64,000 nt of DNA from Pararhodobacter sp. SW119 (GCF_017811755.1 NZ_JADDJF010000004.1:1-64000), one strand, 5' to 3'. Positions 34,441 to 45,206 are shown, numbered from the stretch's first letter. The notes: generated by a model from the letters alone, not told the origin. Made by a program: numbers and translations.

Positions 34441-35064
34441 ATGAAACCCAAGGAGAGCCTGGCTGAATTCGTTCGAGACGGTCTTCGGGCTGGACATGAA
34501 CCTGAAGAATTGCGCAGCGCCCTGGGACGCGCCGGCTGGCCCGGCGCCGAGATCGATGCCGCGCTGGCTTCCTGGATCGATGGCGGCCTGCGCCTTCCCG
34601 TCCCGCGGCCGCGCCCCTCTGTTTCCGGCCGCGCGCTGGTTATGTTCGGCCTCTTCGCAATCACCCTCGTCCTGGTCATCTGGCATCTGGTGCAGCTTTC
34701 CTTCGCCCTGATCGAAACCTGGCTTCCCGATCTGGCGCGCCCTGGCGGTGGCTGGGCGCATGGCAGCATCCGGTGGTCGCTGTCGACGCTGGTCGTGGTG
34801 CTGCCAATCTTTGCCTGGCTGACCTGGCGGGTGGAGAGACCGATCCGCGGCGACGCAAGCGGGCGGCGATCGCCGATCGAGTTGCGCTTTACCGCAATCG
34901 CGGTCCTCCTCTCGATCGTCGTGCTGATCGGCAGCGCGGTCGCCGTGGTCTATGCCGGCCTCAACGGAGACCTGACGGCGCAGTTCCTGGCGAAGGCGGC
35001 GGTCGTCGCGATTGTCGCTGGTATCCTGATCGCGTGGTTCCGCGGTCGCGCCGACGAGGCCTGA
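34441..35064 (+). CDS. DUF5671-like membrane protein
   Basis: A 207-residue protein. Residues 1-45 (LAEFVRDGLRAGHEPEELRS, then ALGRAGWPGAEIDAALASWI) form a small helical N-terminal module. Four hydrophobic segments follow at about 62-85, 115-135, 150-172 and 180-198. This matches DUF5671-type membrane proteins of unknown function. The next gene starts 2 bp after its stop, so they form an operon. Confidence 0.68.
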   Translation: MKPKESLAEFVRDGLRAGHEPEELRSALGRAGWPGAEIDAALASWIDGGLRLPVPRPRPSVSGRALVMFGLFAITLVLVIWHLVQLSFALIETWLPDLARPGGGWAHGSIRWSLSTLVVVLPIFAWLTWRVERPIRGDASGRRSPIELRFTAIAVLLSIVVLIGSAVAVVYAGLNGDLTAQFLAKAAVVAIVAGILIAWFRGRADEA

Positions 35065-35066
35065 GC

Positions 35067-35456
35067 ATGCGGATCCCCGCCCTTGCCCTGATCGGACTGG
35101 CCGCAGTGATGATCGTCGTCTCGCTCTGGACCGTCGGCGGGCCGGAGCAGGCGAGAGCAGAGCGCCGCGACCAGACGCGCATGAACGACCTGCAGAGCCT
35201 CGCCCAGCATCTGACGTGCCTTCACCGCCTGGGGCTGGGTATCGACGAGCAGTCGGACGCCTGCCCGGAAGGCGCGCGCCGGACGGATCCGTTGCGAGGA
35301 GAGCCATACCGGGTAGAAGCGGTCTCGGGCGATGCCGTGCGGCTCTGCGCGGATTTCGAGACCCGGCTACCAGGGCAGTGGTGGGCGAACCGTGACGATT
35401 TCAACCCCGAAACCGGATGCCTCTTTGCCACGATGCGCGAGGCGAGGCCATGGTAG
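35067..35456 (+). CDS. Small membrane-anchored or exported protein of unknown function
   Basis: A 129-residue protein. The N-terminus IPALALIGLAAVMIVVSLWT is a signal anchor. The remaining periplasmic part has ARAERRDQTRMNDLQSLAQH and then LGIDEQSDACPEGARRTDPL and RLCADFETRLPGQWW, with conserved-looking Cys. Such proteins commonly sit next to DUF5671 genes, suggesting a shared function. No enzymatic motif is seen. Confidence 0.6.
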   Translation: MRIPALALIGLAAVMIVVSLWTVGGPEQARAERRDQTRMNDLQSLAQHLTCLHRLGLGIDEQSDACPEGARRTDPLRGEPYRVEAVSGDAVRLCADFETRLPGQWWANRDDFNPETGCLFATMREARPW

Positions 35457-35547
35457 CGGCGGCACCCGCTATCCGTGGAAGAGCCGAGCGCCGGCAAGCG
35501 CCGCGCGCTCGCGGTCCGGGAGTCACCACAAGGCAGGAGCGCGATCC

Positions 35548-35841
35548 ATGACGAAGAAACCGAACAAGGCGACGGGCGCGAAACATGTGAACGTGACGGG
35601 ACGCGTCCAAGGCGTTTCGTTCCGGGCATGGACGCAAGAGCAGGCCCTGGCGCGTGGGGTCTCGGGCTGGGTGCGCAACCGACCGGATGGATCGGTCGAG
35701 GCCATGCTGGCGGGGCCCGATGAAGCGGTTGCGGCACTGATCGCAGCGCTACACGAAGGCCCACCCGCGGCGAAGGTCGTCGAGGTGCGCGTCACCGAAG
35801 CGGACACGCCAGCGAGGAACGGATTTCGCATTGTTGGGTGA
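35548..35841 (+). CDS. acyP: Acylphosphatase
   Basis: A 97-residue enzyme hydrolysing the carboxyl-phosphate bond of acylphosphates. The catalytic signature is NVTGRVQGVSFRAWTQEQA, with the phosphate-binding loop and active Arg. The catalytic Asn lies in WVRNRPDGSVEAMLAGP. Length is normal for the family. It starts 91 bp after the small exported protein gene and is probably separately expressed. Confidence 0.9.
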   Translation: MTKKPNKATGAKHVNVTGRVQGVSFRAWTQEQALARGVSGWVRNRPDGSVEAMLAGPDEAVAALIAALHEGPPAAKVVEVRVTEADTPARNGFRIVG

Positions 35842-35915
35842 AGAGCGGCTCTACTTTATGTTGGTAAATATCTGCGCGAACGACACAGGTATGCGATCAA
35901 TGTGGCTCAGGCCTC

Positions 35916-36944
35916 TCATGAGGCCGGATTGCCCGTCGCCAGATGGCCCATACCGCTCAACAGGCATCTGAGGACGTCCGAGCCGGTGATCATCCGCTTC
36001 TCCTGCGGCGACCAGAGAAGAATGACCGCCTCATCGTGGCCGGTGCCGCGCTCGCGTTTGCCGGCGAGGAGACGTAGCGCATCGTCGAGCGTGTCAGTGG
36101 CGTCGGTGACCACCGCCGGGATGTGGCAGTAATCGCTGGGCGCAACGTCCTGTCCCAGGATCATCAGGTCGCGCAGGAAGGCCTGTGAGTTCAGCAGCAG
36201 GCGCGGCTGGCCGTCGCCGTCGGTGAGAACGATCCACTTCTTGCCCGAAGCGATCAACTTGCGGACGAGCGGGTCTGCCGGTGACGGCTTGAAATCGGGG
36301 AATGCCGGACGGGTTCCCTCGAATGGAAGCTGAACGATGCTCTCGGGAACGATGCGTTCGCCCTGGTCCGACACAAAGAGGTCATCGAGCGCGAGGAAGT
36401 TCGTGGCGCCGATCGCCTCCACCGCGCCAACCTCGCTGCCGGTGTTCGCGGCATGGTAGCGCAGGATGTTGTGCAATTCGCGTTCGCGGAACCAAGGCAC
36501 GGTTTCGGTGCCCACCCAGGCATCGAGCAGTCGAGCGGTGGGCTTTGCAATCGGCCACAGCAGGATCCTGTAGAATCGCAGGACCGGCGCCACGAACGAT
36601 ACCGCCCGCAACGCATGGCGCGAGAAGTAGGCCTGCGGCACGATCTCGCCGATCGCCGTGATGACGATGGTGGAAAAGAGAAACGCCAGTAGGCCCGCCA
36701 TCACGGAATCGGCGAGCAGGGTCAGCAGGACGTTGATCGCGACATTGCCGGTGAGAATGGTGACGAGTGTGAAGTTCGCATCGCGCCTGAGTTCGAGGGC
36801 GCTCGTCGCGCTCTTGTCGCCCGCCGCGGCCGCCGCCTCGAGCCGCAAGCGACTGAGGCTGAAGACAGCGATATTCGATCCGGAGAACAGTGCGGATTGC
36901 GAGATACAGAAAGCGATCCCCAACCAGATCAACGCGTCGTTCAT
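35916..36944 (-). CDS. CNNM/DUF21 transmembrane protein with CBS region
   Basis: A 342-residue protein. The DUF21 (CNNM) domain, residues 1-160, has FCISQSALFSGSNIAVFSLS, ILTGNVAINVLLTLLADSVM and ITAIGEIVPQAYFSRHALR. Residues 195-330 form a divergent CBS pair ending AVILLWSPQEKRMITGSDVL. This architecture matches HlyC/CorC-type or CNNM proteins proposed in Mg/Co efflux. The CorC_HlyC C-terminal domain is absent. Transport activity is inferred from family only. Confidence 0.8.
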   Translation of the reverse strand: MNDALIWLGIAFCISQSALFSGSNIAVFSLSRLRLEAAAAAGDKSATSALELRRDANFTLVTILTGNVAINVLLTLLADSVMAGLLAFLFSTIVITAIGEIVPQAYFSRHALRAVSFVAPVLRFYRILLWPIAKPTARLLDAWVGTETVPWFRERELHNILRYHAANTGSEVGAVEAIGATNFLALDDLFVSDQGERIVPESIVQLPFEGTRPAFPDFKPSPADPLVRKLIASGKKWIVLTDGDGQPRLLLNSQAFLRDLMILGQDVAPSDYCHIPAVVTDATDTLDDALRLLAGKRERGTGHDEAVILLWSPQEKRMITGSDVLRCLLSGMGHLATGNPAS

Positions 36945-37293
36945 GAAAGCTCCTGCATTGCCGAGGTGAACGACAGGACGCGCTATTGGTTCCGGCAGAA
37001 GCGGGATGTGCGACGCAACGCGTGCTCAATGCGCAGAGCTGCCCGACGTCATGGGACGCGCGCCGGCTGCTGTCCGCGTCGCCTGATGACTGGAGATAAC
37101 TGCCAGAGGAGAAGCGAGCCGGTGACGCTCTGGGTGAGCGCGCCGAAAGGCGGATTTCCTGGGCCACACGGGCCGATACCGACTGGCCAGGTCGGGTCTG
37201 GAGCCCGCCACGGAGCATCCCATCGAGTTTCGTCGCCCAAGGCGATGTTGACGCATCTCGATGTCCACGCACGCAGGCGCACACCTTGACCGC
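36945..37293. other. Intergenic region, nothing recognised
   Basis: About 350 bp between two leftward genes. It should include the DUF21 gene promoter and the hybrid-kinase terminator; no clear hairpin with a U-tract was found. Confidence 0.4.
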
Positions 37294-40200
37294 CTATGCC
37301 TTGTCCAGCACCTTGCGCACCTTCGCGGCCAGTTGATCGCGGCGGTAGGGCTTGCCCAGCAACTCGACCCCGGGGTCGAGCCGGCCGTGATGGACGATCG
37401 CGTTCTCGGAATAGCCTGAGGTGAAGAGCACCTTCAGATCGGGCCGCTCCCCTCGCGCCGTGTCGGCCAGCACGCGCCCGTTCATGCCGCCGGGCAGGAC
37501 GATATCGGTGAGCAGCAGATCGATATCGGGCGTCTGCTTCAGCGCGTCCAGCGCCTGCGGCCCGGTTTCGGCTGCCGTCACCCGGTAGCCCATCCCCTCG
37601 AGGCGCGCGACAAGATGCTCGCGCACCAGCCGGTCATCCTCGACCACAAGAATGCTCTCGGTGCCGCCGATGATCCGGTCGTCCCTGACGTCGGCCTCTT
37701 GCCCGGCCTCCACGTCATAGGATCGCGGGAAATAGAGCTTCACGCAGGTGCCCTCGCGGGGTTCGGAATAGACGCGGATGTGGCCGTTCGATTGCTTGAC
37801 GAAGCCATAGACCATGCTCAGGCCCAGGCCCGTGCCCTTGCCGACCTTCTTGGTGGTGAAGAAGGGCTCGAAGATCCGCAGCAGGGCCTCGGGCGAGATA
37901 CCGTGACCGGTGTCGGTGACGGCGATCATCACGTATTGCCCGGGCATAAGATCCGGCTCGGTGGCGACATCATCGTCGTCCAGCGCCGCATTGGCCATCT
38001 CGATGGTCAGCCGGCCGCCGTCGGGCATCGCGTCGCGGGCGTTGAGCGCAAGATTCAGGAGCGCCGACTCCAGTTGGCTCGCGTCGATCGCGACCTGCCA
38101 CAGGCCGGCGGCGCGGGCGATCCGGAGGTCGATGCTCTCGGGCAGGGTGCGGCGCAGCAGTTCCTCCATGCCGTAGACCCGGCTGCTCACATCCAGCACC
38201 CGCGGCTGCAGCGCCTGCTTGCGCGAGAAGGCCAGCAGGCGGCTGGTCAGTTCGGCTCCGCGTTCGGCGGCGGCTGCAGACATGTCGGCAAGCCTGCGCA
38301 GATCTTCCTGATCGCCCAGTTTCTCGGCCAGCATCTCGGCATTGCCGAGGATCACGGTCAGCAGGTTGTTGAAGTCATGCGCCACGCCGCCGGTGAGCTG
38401 GCCCACGGCCTCCAGCTTCTGGGCCTGGCGCAGCCGGCTCTCCATTTCTCGCTGGCTCGTGACATCGGACAGGCTGCCAATCATCCGGATCGCCTTGCCC
38501 TCGGTGTTGCGAATGACGAACGAGCGATCAAAGACCGTCAGATCACGGCCGTCGGCGTGGCGATAACGGTATTCGCCCGACCAGTATGTATCCGATCCGG
38601 CGATAAACGCCTTGACGCTTGCAACAACCCACTCCCTGTCCTCGGGGTGAATCCGGTTCTGCCATGTGTCGATTGCTCGATCGCTCTTCATAGGATCGTG
38701 GCCAAGAACTTTCTTCAGGTTCTCGTTGCCCCATTGCGCGCCGGTTGTCAGATCCCAGTCCCAGATGACGTCGTTCGTGGCCTTGGTGATCAGTTGGAAC
38801 CGTTCCTGGTTCAGACGGAGCTCTTCCTCTGCGCGTTTGCGTTCGGTGATGTCGCGCTCGACCGAGACAAAATGCGTGTACCAGCCGGTCCCATCGGCAA
38901 TCGGCGCGATGTCCAACTCGAGCCAGAATTCCTCGCCCGCCTTGGTGTAGTTGATCAGTTCGGCGCGCACCGGGCGCCATTTCTCCAGCGCCTGCCGGAT
39001 GCGGTCGAGTTCAGCGCGGTCGGTCTTCGGACCCTGCAGCATGCGGGGCGTCGCCCCGATCGCTTCGTCGCGGCTGTAGCCGGTGCGCTTGATGAAGGCT
39101 TCGTTGACGTAGACGATCTTCGGGCCGCCGGGGGCATCGATGGGTTCGGCCTCGGTGATCAGCAGCATGTCGCCCTGGCGCGAAACCGCGGTCTCCAGCA
39201 GCCGCAACCGTTCCTCTCGGGCCTGTTCCTGGGTGACGTCACGGAAATAGATGGCGAGGCCCTCAGGCGTCGGTTCGGCATCGACCTCGAACCATGTCTC
39301 GAGCGGGGGATAGAAGTTGCGAAACCGAACAGGTTTTCCGCTTTCGAGCGCACGCTCGAACTCTCTCTGGACAATGGTGCCGACAGCTTCTGGAAACTCC
39401 TCCCGGTAGCTCTTGCCCAGCAGATCCTCACGGCGGCGTCCCACCAACCTTTCAGCCTGTGCGTTGACGAACAGAAATCGCCACTCATGGTCGAGAAGAA
39501 TGAACGCATCGCTGATGCTTTCGAGCGTCTCGCGCAGACGCCGCGAGAGATTCTCGGATTCATTGCGGGCGGCGATCAGTTCGGAAATATCCTGGAACGC
39601 GCCCTGCACTGCGACGATATGGCCCTGATCGTCGCGCACCGCCTCACCGATGGTGCGCACCCATACGCGCTTGCCTTTCGCGGTCACGATCTGAAGCACT
39701 TCGTCATAGGGGCGGCCGTCCCGGGCGCAGGCGGTGAATACCTCGGTGATGCGGGCGCGATGCTCGGGCGCGTAGTAGTTGATGCCGTCCTCGATCGAGG
39801 ACGTCGTGCCTTCGGGCTCTTCATGGATGGCCGCGGTCTCAGGGCTCCAGGTCACTCGTGGTGGATCGAGTTCGGCACGCCAGGCGCCCATTCGCGCCAT
39901 GCGGCCGGCGATGCGCTGCATTCGCGAGGCTTCGGAAAGCTTGTTCCGGACAAGAACCTCGTCGGTAAAGTCCTGGAACACACCGATGAGCACTCTGTGC
40001 GCGCCGTGGCTTTCCGCGAAGGCTTCGCCACGCACATGAAACGTCTCGCCTTCCCGGCCCAGGACACGGTGGCGGAATTCGAAATGCGTTGCGTCCGAAT
40101 GCCGGAAGTCCTGGAAATTGGCAATCAGCGCCGCGCGGTCGTCGGGATGAACCGTGGCGAGATAGGCGTCGATATCGCCGCTGAAATCCTCGGCGGCCTC

Positions 40201-40719
40201 GTCATCGGTTCCTTGCAGGCCGCGCGACCAGGTTATCTGCCCGGTCTCGACCTCCATCTTCCAGGTTCCGATATCGAGCATGCGCCGGGCCAGGTGCAGG
40301 GTCGTGTCGCATTCGCGCAGACGGAGATCCTGCGCGTCGCACCGGCTCTGCAAGGCCGCCCGGCCCGAGGCATCGTGCAGGGTCGCGAAGATCTCGGGCC
40401 CCTCGCCATTTGCAAGCCGGCGCCACCGGATATCGACCGGCCAACATTCACCTGAAGCCCGGCGCAACCGCCACAGACCCGCGTTCGCGAAACTTGTGCC
40501 CAGTGCTTCGAGCGCCGCCCTGAAGCCCGCGACGTCCTCGGGCCGCAGAATCTCCTCCAGCGTCATCGCGTGCAGTTCGTTGAAACTGTAGCCGAGGGCA
40601 TCGGAAAGTTCGCGGTTGACCCCGAGCAGTCGCAGCGAGCCCGGGTCGAACCGGCAATAGGGAAACGCGAGCAGAATGGCGGCTTGATCAAGTCGTTCCG
40701 TGCCCTTGCCTGTGTCCAT
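37294..40719 (-). CDS. Multi-PAS hybrid sensor histidine kinase
   Basis: A 1141-residue soluble sensor kinase without transmembrane segments. About six PAS modules occupy residues 1-770. The fifth ([20 protein letters not shown]) is LOV-like but lacks the flavin-adduct Cys, having ATPRMLQ where LOV has NCRFLQ. The dimerisation box is [19 protein letters not shown] with the phospho-acceptor His. The ATPase region includes [33 protein letters not shown] and [14 protein letters not shown]-terminal receiver domain has [13 protein letters not shown] and phospho-acceptor Asp in [11 protein letters not shown]. The frame is open to 40755; ATG 40719 follows GGGTGA. The target is unknown. It is divergent from Ku-ligD. 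Confidence 0.88.
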   Translation of the reverse strand: MDTGKGTERLDQAAILLAFPYCRFDPGSLRLLGVNRELSDALGYSFNELHAMTLEEILRPEDVAGFRAALEALGTSFANAGLWRLRRASGECWPVDIRWRRLANGEGPEIFATLHDASGRAALQSRCDAQDLRLRECDTTLHLARRMLDIGTWKMEVETGQITWSRGLQGTDDEAAEDFSGDIDAYLATVHPDDRAALIANFQDFRHSDATHFEFRHRVLGREGETFHVRGEAFAESHGAHRVLIGVFQDFTDEVLVRNKLSEASRMQRIAGRMARMGAWRAELDPPRVTWSPETAAIHEEPEGTTSSIEDGINYYAPEHRARITEVFTACARDGRPYDEVLQIVTAKGKRVWVRTIGEAVRDDQGHIVAVQGAFQDISELIAARNESENLSRRLRETLESISDAFILLDHEWRFLFVNAQAERLVGRRREDLLGKSYREEFPEAVGTIVQREFERALESGKPVRFRNFYPPLETWFEVDAEPTPEGLAIYFRDVTQEQAREERLRLLETAVSRQGDMLLITEAEPIDAPGGPKIVYVNEAFIKRTGYSRDEAIGATPRMLQGPKTDRAELDRIRQALEKWRPVRAELINYTKAGEEFWLELDIAPIADGTGWYTHFVSVERDITERKRAEEELRLNQERFQLITKATNDVIWDWDLTTGAQWGNENLKKVLGHDPMKSDRAIDTWQNRIHPEDREWVVASVKAFIAGSDTYWSGEYRYRHADGRDLTVFDRSFVIRNTEGKAIRMIGSLSDVTSQREMESRLRQAQKLEAVGQLTGGVAHDFNNLLTVILGNAEMLAEKLGDQEDLRRLADMSAAAAERGAELTSRLLAFSRKQALQPRVLDVSSRVYGMEELLRRTLPESIDLRIARAAGLWQVAIDASQLESALLNLALNARDAMPDGGRLTIEMANAALDDDDVATEPDLMPGQYVMIAVTDTGHGISPEALLRIFEPFFTTKKVGKGTGLGLSMVYGFVKQSNGHIRVYSEPREGTCVKLYFPRSYDVEAGQEADVRDDRIIGGTESILVVEDDRLVREHLVARLEGMGYRVTAAETGPQALDALKQTPDIDLLLTDIVLPGGMNGRVLADTARGERPDLKVLFTSGYSENAIVHHGRLDPGVELLGKPYRRDQLAAKVRKVLDKA

Positions 40720-41084
40720 CCGATCACCCGTTAAGCGCGAATCCATGTGGTCCAACTATCGCCTTAGCATACATGAAACCCGAACGGATCGTATTCGCTT
40801 TCACCGCCCCGGGCATGCTGCCGGCGACACTGAGGTGCTCAATGGCAGCTCCCCTGCTTCACAACGACTGGAGACAGCAGCGCGCGAGCGTCGCCAGCCC
40901 GGTCCGTCCTGACGATGCCGGGCAAACTGGTCCGCAAATCGGAGATCGCGGAGATTTGTCCAGCTCGGCGACGAGGCCGGAAACTTCGTGGCCTGCTCTC
41001 AGCCCCTACAATGGACGATCTTATGTTCGTGCGGAGCGGAATTGCCGCAACCGCGTTAGATACGAAAGCCGGAAGGAGGATGTC
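40720..41084. other. Divergent intergenic region between hybrid kinase and Ku gene
   Basis: About 365 bp that should hold promoters for both sides. Just before the Ku gene, GGAAGGAGG is a strong ribosome-binding site. No operator was recognised. Confidence 0.45.
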
Positions 41085-41942
41085 ATGGCGTCGCGCGCGG
41101 TGTGGAAAGGGCAGCTGCGGCTGTCGCTGGTCTCGATTCCGGTCGAATTGCATTCCGCAACGAAGAGCGGCGCGCGGATCTCGTTCCGCCAGATCCACGG
41201 GCCCTCGGGCAAACCCGTGCGCTACCAGAAGTCGGTGACGGGAGTGGGACCGGTGAAGAACGAGGATATCCTCAAGGGCTACCAACTTCCCGACGACGAA
41301 TACCTCCTCCTCGATCCCGCCGAGATCGACGACATCAAGCTCGAGACCCGCAAGACGCTCGAACTGGTGCAATTCGTCGATCTGGGGGAAATTTCGCCCC
41401 TCTACTATGAGAAGCCCTACTATGTCGTGCCGACGGACGAGCTGGCAGAGGATGCCTATCGCGTGGTGCGCGACGCGCTCCGCAAATCCGGCAAGGTCGG
41501 GCTCGGGCAACTGGTCATGCGCGGGCGCGAGCATCTCTGCGCGCTCAAACCTTGCGGCGACGGGCTCCTGCTGGAAACTCTGCGCTACGCTGACGAGATC
41601 CGCGAGGCCGAGCCTTTGTTCTCCTCGATCGAGGATGACGAGTCCGACACGGACCTGCTGGCGGTGGCCACCCAGCTGATCGAGCGCAAGACCGCGCCCT
41701 TCGATGCGACCGCGTTCAAGGACAGCTTCGACGCGGCGCTGCGCGAACTGATCGAAGCCAAGCGCAAGAACCGCAAGACGCCGCGGGCACGCGCTGCAGA
41801 CGATGCGTCACCGCAGCGGGGCGACAATGTCGTCGACCTCATGGGCGCGCTGAAAGCCAGCCTGAAGGCCAGCGGCAGCGCGTCGAAGGGCGGAAAATCC
41901 GCAGGCCCGGCAAAGAAGACCACGCGACGCAAGTCTGCCTGA
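41085..41942 (+). CDS. ku: Non-homologous end joining protein Ku
   Basis: A 285-residue bacterial Ku that binds DNA double-strand ends as a homodimer and recruits LigD. It starts MASRAVWKGQLRLSLVSIPV, the family's hallmark, and continues with GKPVRYQKSVTGVGPVKNED, ILKGYQLPDDEYLLLDPAEI and the core run YYVVPTDELAEDAYRVVRDA. The C-terminus is a Lys/Arg-rich tail, common in bacterial Ku. AAGGAGG lies 6 bp before the ATG. The LigD gene starts 4 bp after the stop. Confidence 0.95.
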   Translation: MASRAVWKGQLRLSLVSIPVELHSATKSGARISFRQIHGPSGKPVRYQKSVTGVGPVKNEDILKGYQLPDDEYLLLDPAEIDDIKLETRKTLELVQFVDLGEISPLYYEKPYYVVPTDELAEDAYRVVRDALRKSGKVGLGQLVMRGREHLCALKPCGDGLLLETLRYADEIREAEPLFSSIEDDESDTDLLAVATQLIERKTAPFDATAFKDSFDAALRELIEAKRKNRKTPRARAADDASPQRGDNVVDLMGALKASLKASGSASKGGKSAGPAKKTTRRKSA

Positions 41943-41946
41943 GCCG

Positions 41947-44400
41947 ATGGAGCGACTGGGCGCCTACCGACAGAAGCGGGACTTCGCCCGCACGCCCGAG
42001 CCCGACACCCCGGGCGCGCCGTCGTCCCTGGCGCTGCGCTACGCGGTCCAGAAGCACGGCGCCTCCCGGCTGCATTTCGACCTGCGCCTCGAATGGGAGG
42101 GCGCCCTTCTCAGCTGGGCGATCACGCGTGGACCTTCGTTGCGCATCGCCGACAAGCGGCTGGCGGTGCGGACCGAGGATCACCCGATCAGCTATCTGCA
42201 GTTCGAAGGCACGATCCCCGAGGGCAATTACGGGGCCGGCACGGTGATGCTGTGGGACATCGGGCATTGGCAGCCGCTGGATCCGGTGAAGACCGGCCTG
42301 AGCAAGGGGCATCTGCGCTTCGCGCTGCACGGCCAGCGCCTGACCGGGGCGTGGCACCTGATCCGCATGAAAGGCGGCAAGGCCGGGGGCGCGAAGCGCG
42401 AGAACTGGCTCCTGGTCAAGGAAGAGGACGAAGCCGCGGGGCGGCGCGATCCGGTCGCGCGATACCGGCGCGCCGTCATCACCCGGCGCACCATGCGCGA
42501 GATCGCCGCGGATGCCGACGCGCAGCCGCCGCCGCAGGACGGCCCGCGACCGCGCTTTCGGGCGGTGCAACTCGCAACTCTCGCAGAAGACCTGCCCGAG
42601 GGCGACGACTGGTGGTACGAGCTGAAGTTCGACGGCTACCGCGCGCTGGTCTCGCTCGGCCGGGGCGGACCGCGCCTTTATACGCGCAACGGGCACGACT
42701 GGACGGACCGTTTCAGTGCGCTTCCCGGGTGTTTCGACGACCTCGCCTGCCAGAGCGCCCTGATCGATGGGGAGGTCGTCGTCGGTGCGGGTATCCAGGG
42801 GTTCTCGGCAATGCAGCAGGCCCTCGCCGCGGGCGGACCCTTCGCCTTCTACGCCTTCGACATCCTGAGCCTCGACGGCGCCGATCTGACCGACCGGACC
42901 GCCGAGATGCGGCGCGCCGCGCTCGAGCGGGTGTTCGCGCCGGTGCCGCCGCTCGGGCCAGTCGCCCTGTCGCCGAAGATCGAGGGCGACGCGCCCGCAC
43001 ACCTGCAGGCGGTCTGCGAAGCCGGCGGCGAAGGCCTGATCGCGAAGCGCCGCAGCGCCCCCTATCGGGGCGGGCGCGGAATGGCCTGGCTGAAGATCAA
43101 GTGCCAGCGGCGCGAGGAGTTCCTCATCCTCGGCTGGCAGCCGAGCCGCAGCCGCGGACGGCCGTTCGCCTCGCTTCTGCTCGGCACCCATGATGGGGAC
43201 ACGCTTGTCTACGCGGGCAAGGTCGGAACCGGCTTCGACGCGGACACGATGCAGGATCTGGCCGCCAGGCTCGCACCCATCGCGCGCAAGACCGCCCCGG
43301 CCGAGGTGCCCGCCAGCGAGTCCCGCGGCGCGCGCTGGGTGACGCCGCGCCTGGTGGCCGAAATCGCCTATGCCGAGCGCACCGCGCAGGGCCGCCTGCG
43401 CCACGCGGTCTTCCACGGGATCCGCGAGGACAAGCCCGCCCGCGTCGTGCAATGGGAACGCCCGCCATCGACCGAGGAGGAAAGCATGAGGATCGCCGGC
43501 ATCGCCATCTCGAACCCGGACCGCGTTGTGTTTCCCAAGGCCGGCCATACCAAGGGCGATGTCGCCGCATACTATGCCGAGGTTGCCGCGACGATGCTGC
43601 CCTACTGCGCGAACCGCCCCGTTTCTCTCTATCGCTTGCCCGAGGGGATAGAGGGGGAGGGCTTCTTCCAGCGCCACGCCGGCAAGGGGTTCCCCGCGGC
43701 GCTGAAGATCGTCGAGATCGCCGAAAGCGATGGCGAACGCGCGCCCTACCTTTATCTGACGACGGCTAAAGGGCTCGTCGCCGCGGCGCAGATGGGCACG
43801 ATCGAGTTTCACATCTGGGGGGCGCGACGCGACCGACTGGACCGTCCGGACCGCATGGTCTTCGACCTGGACCCCGACGAAGGGCTGGGCTGGGCGGATG
43901 TCACCTCGGCGGCGATCGATCTGCGCGACCGGCTTGGCGATCTCGAACTGCCGTCCTGGGCGCTGGTTTCCGGCGGCAAGGGCGTGCATGTCGTGGTAGA
44001 GTTGAAGCGCACCGCCGAATGGGAGACGGTCAAGCTTTTCTCACGCGTGATGGCGACCCTCATGACGCGCGACATGCCAGACCGCTTCACCGCCGAGATG
44101 TCCAAGGCGAGGCGCAAGGGCCGCATCTTCATCGACTGGCTGCGCAACGACCGTTCAGCAACCGCCATCGCGCCCTTTTCCGTCCGCGCGCGCGAGGGCG
44201 CACCGGTGGCGGTTCCCGTCGGCTGGGACGAACTCGCGGGCCTGAAGTCGGCCCGCGCCTTCAGCCTCGACGCCGCGCGAGAACGCGCAAAGACGCGCTT
44301 TCCCCGACCGGATCCGGTAGCGCTTTCCGCGCCCCTGATCGCCCGCCTGGAACGCGCGGTCGGCAAGCCGAATGGCACAGTGCCAGAGCCGGACGCGTAG
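41947..44400 (+). CDS. ligD: Multifunctional DNA ligase D (end joining)
   Basis: An 817-residue three-domain enzyme in the order phosphoesterase, ligase, polymerase. Residues 25-170 form the 3'-phosphoesterase (ASRLHFDLRLEWEGALLSWA, then EGTIPEGNYGAGTVMLWD). The ATP-dependent ligase domain has the adenylation motif YELKFDGYRALVSL with K227, then LIDGEVVV and GEGLIAKRR. The C-terminal primase-polymerase (about 515-805) has MVFDLDPDEGLGWADV with catalytic Asp and VVELKRTAEWE. With Ku it repairs double-strand breaks without a template. Length matches proteobacterial LigD. Confidence 0.95.
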   Translation: MERLGAYRQKRDFARTPEPDTPGAPSSLALRYAVQKHGASRLHFDLRLEWEGALLSWAITRGPSLRIADKRLAVRTEDHPISYLQFEGTIPEGNYGAGTVMLWDIGHWQPLDPVKTGLSKGHLRFALHGQRLTGAWHLIRMKGGKAGGAKRENWLLVKEEDEAAGRRDPVARYRRAVITRRTMREIAADADAQPPPQDGPRPRFRAVQLATLAEDLPEGDDWWYELKFDGYRALVSLGRGGPRLYTRNGHDWTDRFSALPGCFDDLACQSALIDGEVVVGAGIQGFSAMQQALAAGGPFAFYAFDILSLDGADLTDRTAEMRRAALERVFAPVPPLGPVALSPKIEGDAPAHLQAVCEAGGEGLIAKRRSAPYRGGRGMAWLKIKCQRREEFLILGWQPSRSRGRPFASLLLGTHDGDTLVYAGKVGTGFDADTMQDLAARLAPIARKTAPAEVPASESRGARWVTPRLVAEIAYAERTAQGRLRHAVFHGIREDKPARVVQWERPPSTEEESMRIAGIAISNPDRVVFPKAGHTKGDVAAYYAEVAATMLPYCANRPVSLYRLPEGIEGEGFFQRHAGKGFPAALKIVEIAESDGERAPYLYLTTAKGLVAAAQMGTIEFHIWGARRDRLDRPDRMVFDLDPDEGLGWADVTSAAIDLRDRLGDLELPSWALVSGGKGVHVVVELKRTAEWETVKLFSRVMATLMTRDMPDRFTAEMSKARRKGRIFIDWLRNDRSATAIAPFSVRAREGAPVAVPVGWDELAGLKSARAFSLDAARERAKTRFPRPDPVALSAPLIARLERAVGKPNGTVPEPDA

Positions 44401-44490
44401 TCCGGCGATACCTCGGCACGCCGACGCCCCGCATCGCATCAATATAACGGAGCGCCGTGCCGCCTGGCCAGTCACACTGCAGGTCTGTGT

Positions 44491-44787
44491 TCAGTCGTGA
44501 TGCTCAGGCAGATTCTTGACCTGGTCCTTGGTCATCGACGTGGTGGCATGCACGGTGCCGCTTTCATCGCGCATGAAGTTCAACTGGTTTGCGTCCAGCG
44601 CAACGGGTTTTGCGCCAATACCAAGAAAGCCACCCACGTCGACGATTACCTTCATCCCGGAACCCGCACCGTGGACATGCGACACCGTGCCGATCTTCTC
44701 GTCACCAGGTCCATAGATGGCGGCGTCCATCACGTTCGTTTCGCTGAGTTCAGACGCCGTGAGCGGCGTATGCTTTGAGTGATCCAT
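44491..44787 (-). CDS. PRC-barrel domain protein
   Basis: A 98-residue protein starting MDHSKHTPLTASELSETNVM. The barrel core is IYGPGDEKIGTVSHVHGAGS, then VIVDVGGFLGIGAKPVALDA, typical of PRC-barrel proteins. The C-terminus TTSMTKDQVKNLPEHHD is also common in stress-related members. Function is unknown, perhaps a stress-associated cytoplasmic protein. ATG 44787 gives normal family length; the frame is open further upstream. It is convergent with ligD. Confidence 0.8.
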   Translation of the reverse strand: MDHSKHTPLTASELSETNVMDAAIYGPGDEKIGTVSHVHGAGSGMKVIVDVGGFLGIGAKPVALDANQLNFMRDESGTVHATTSMTKDQVKNLPEHHD

Positions 44788-45206
44788 TGCTTCGTTTCCT
44801 CGGGGGTTGGGCCAAAACGCATGGCACCCAATCGAAACGCATCCTTCGTTGGAAGGTTCCGGTCGCGCGCTGATCAAACGCGCCAGATACTTTCTGCAGG
44901 AAGGGAACGGACTGCAGGGTTGCGTAGTGTCCCTTCCGGAGGCGGGAAGCAGGGCGGCGACTCGGGGGCACGATTCCACGTTGTTTATCAACGCGGGAAG
45001 CGAGATATTCTCGCGCAAAACCATACAATTCAAAATTGTTTAACCAATTCCATGGACTCCCTAGAGCTCAATGACCGGCAAAGAGGCTTCCGGAAGTCGG
45101 TCGGAGCGGTCGTAGGCCTCTGCCTGTGGCAGTGGCTCGTGCCGTAAGCTGTCCATGTCCTTAACCATCATGCTCACCGTGACACCACAGTGTCCGAACC
45201 AGCCAT
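44788..45206. other. Intergenic region, nothing recognised
   Basis: About 420 bp containing the likely promoter of the PRC-barrel gene on the minus strand and the downstream side of the toxin gene. Short frames exist without domains. Confidence 0.4.

Noticed and set aside
39001-39150. Functional LOV photosensor domain in the hybrid kinase
   Set aside because: The LOV-like PAS has ATPRMLQ where the photoactive Cys of NCRFLQ is needed, so flavin-Cys photochemistry is not expected.
37615-40455. 946-codon plus-strand frame
   Set aside because: It is antisense to the hybrid kinase, whose PAS, kinase and receiver motifs are clear; the plus frame has no domain.
41839-43989. 716-codon minus-strand frame
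   Set aside because: It is antisense to Ku and ligD, both confidently identified.
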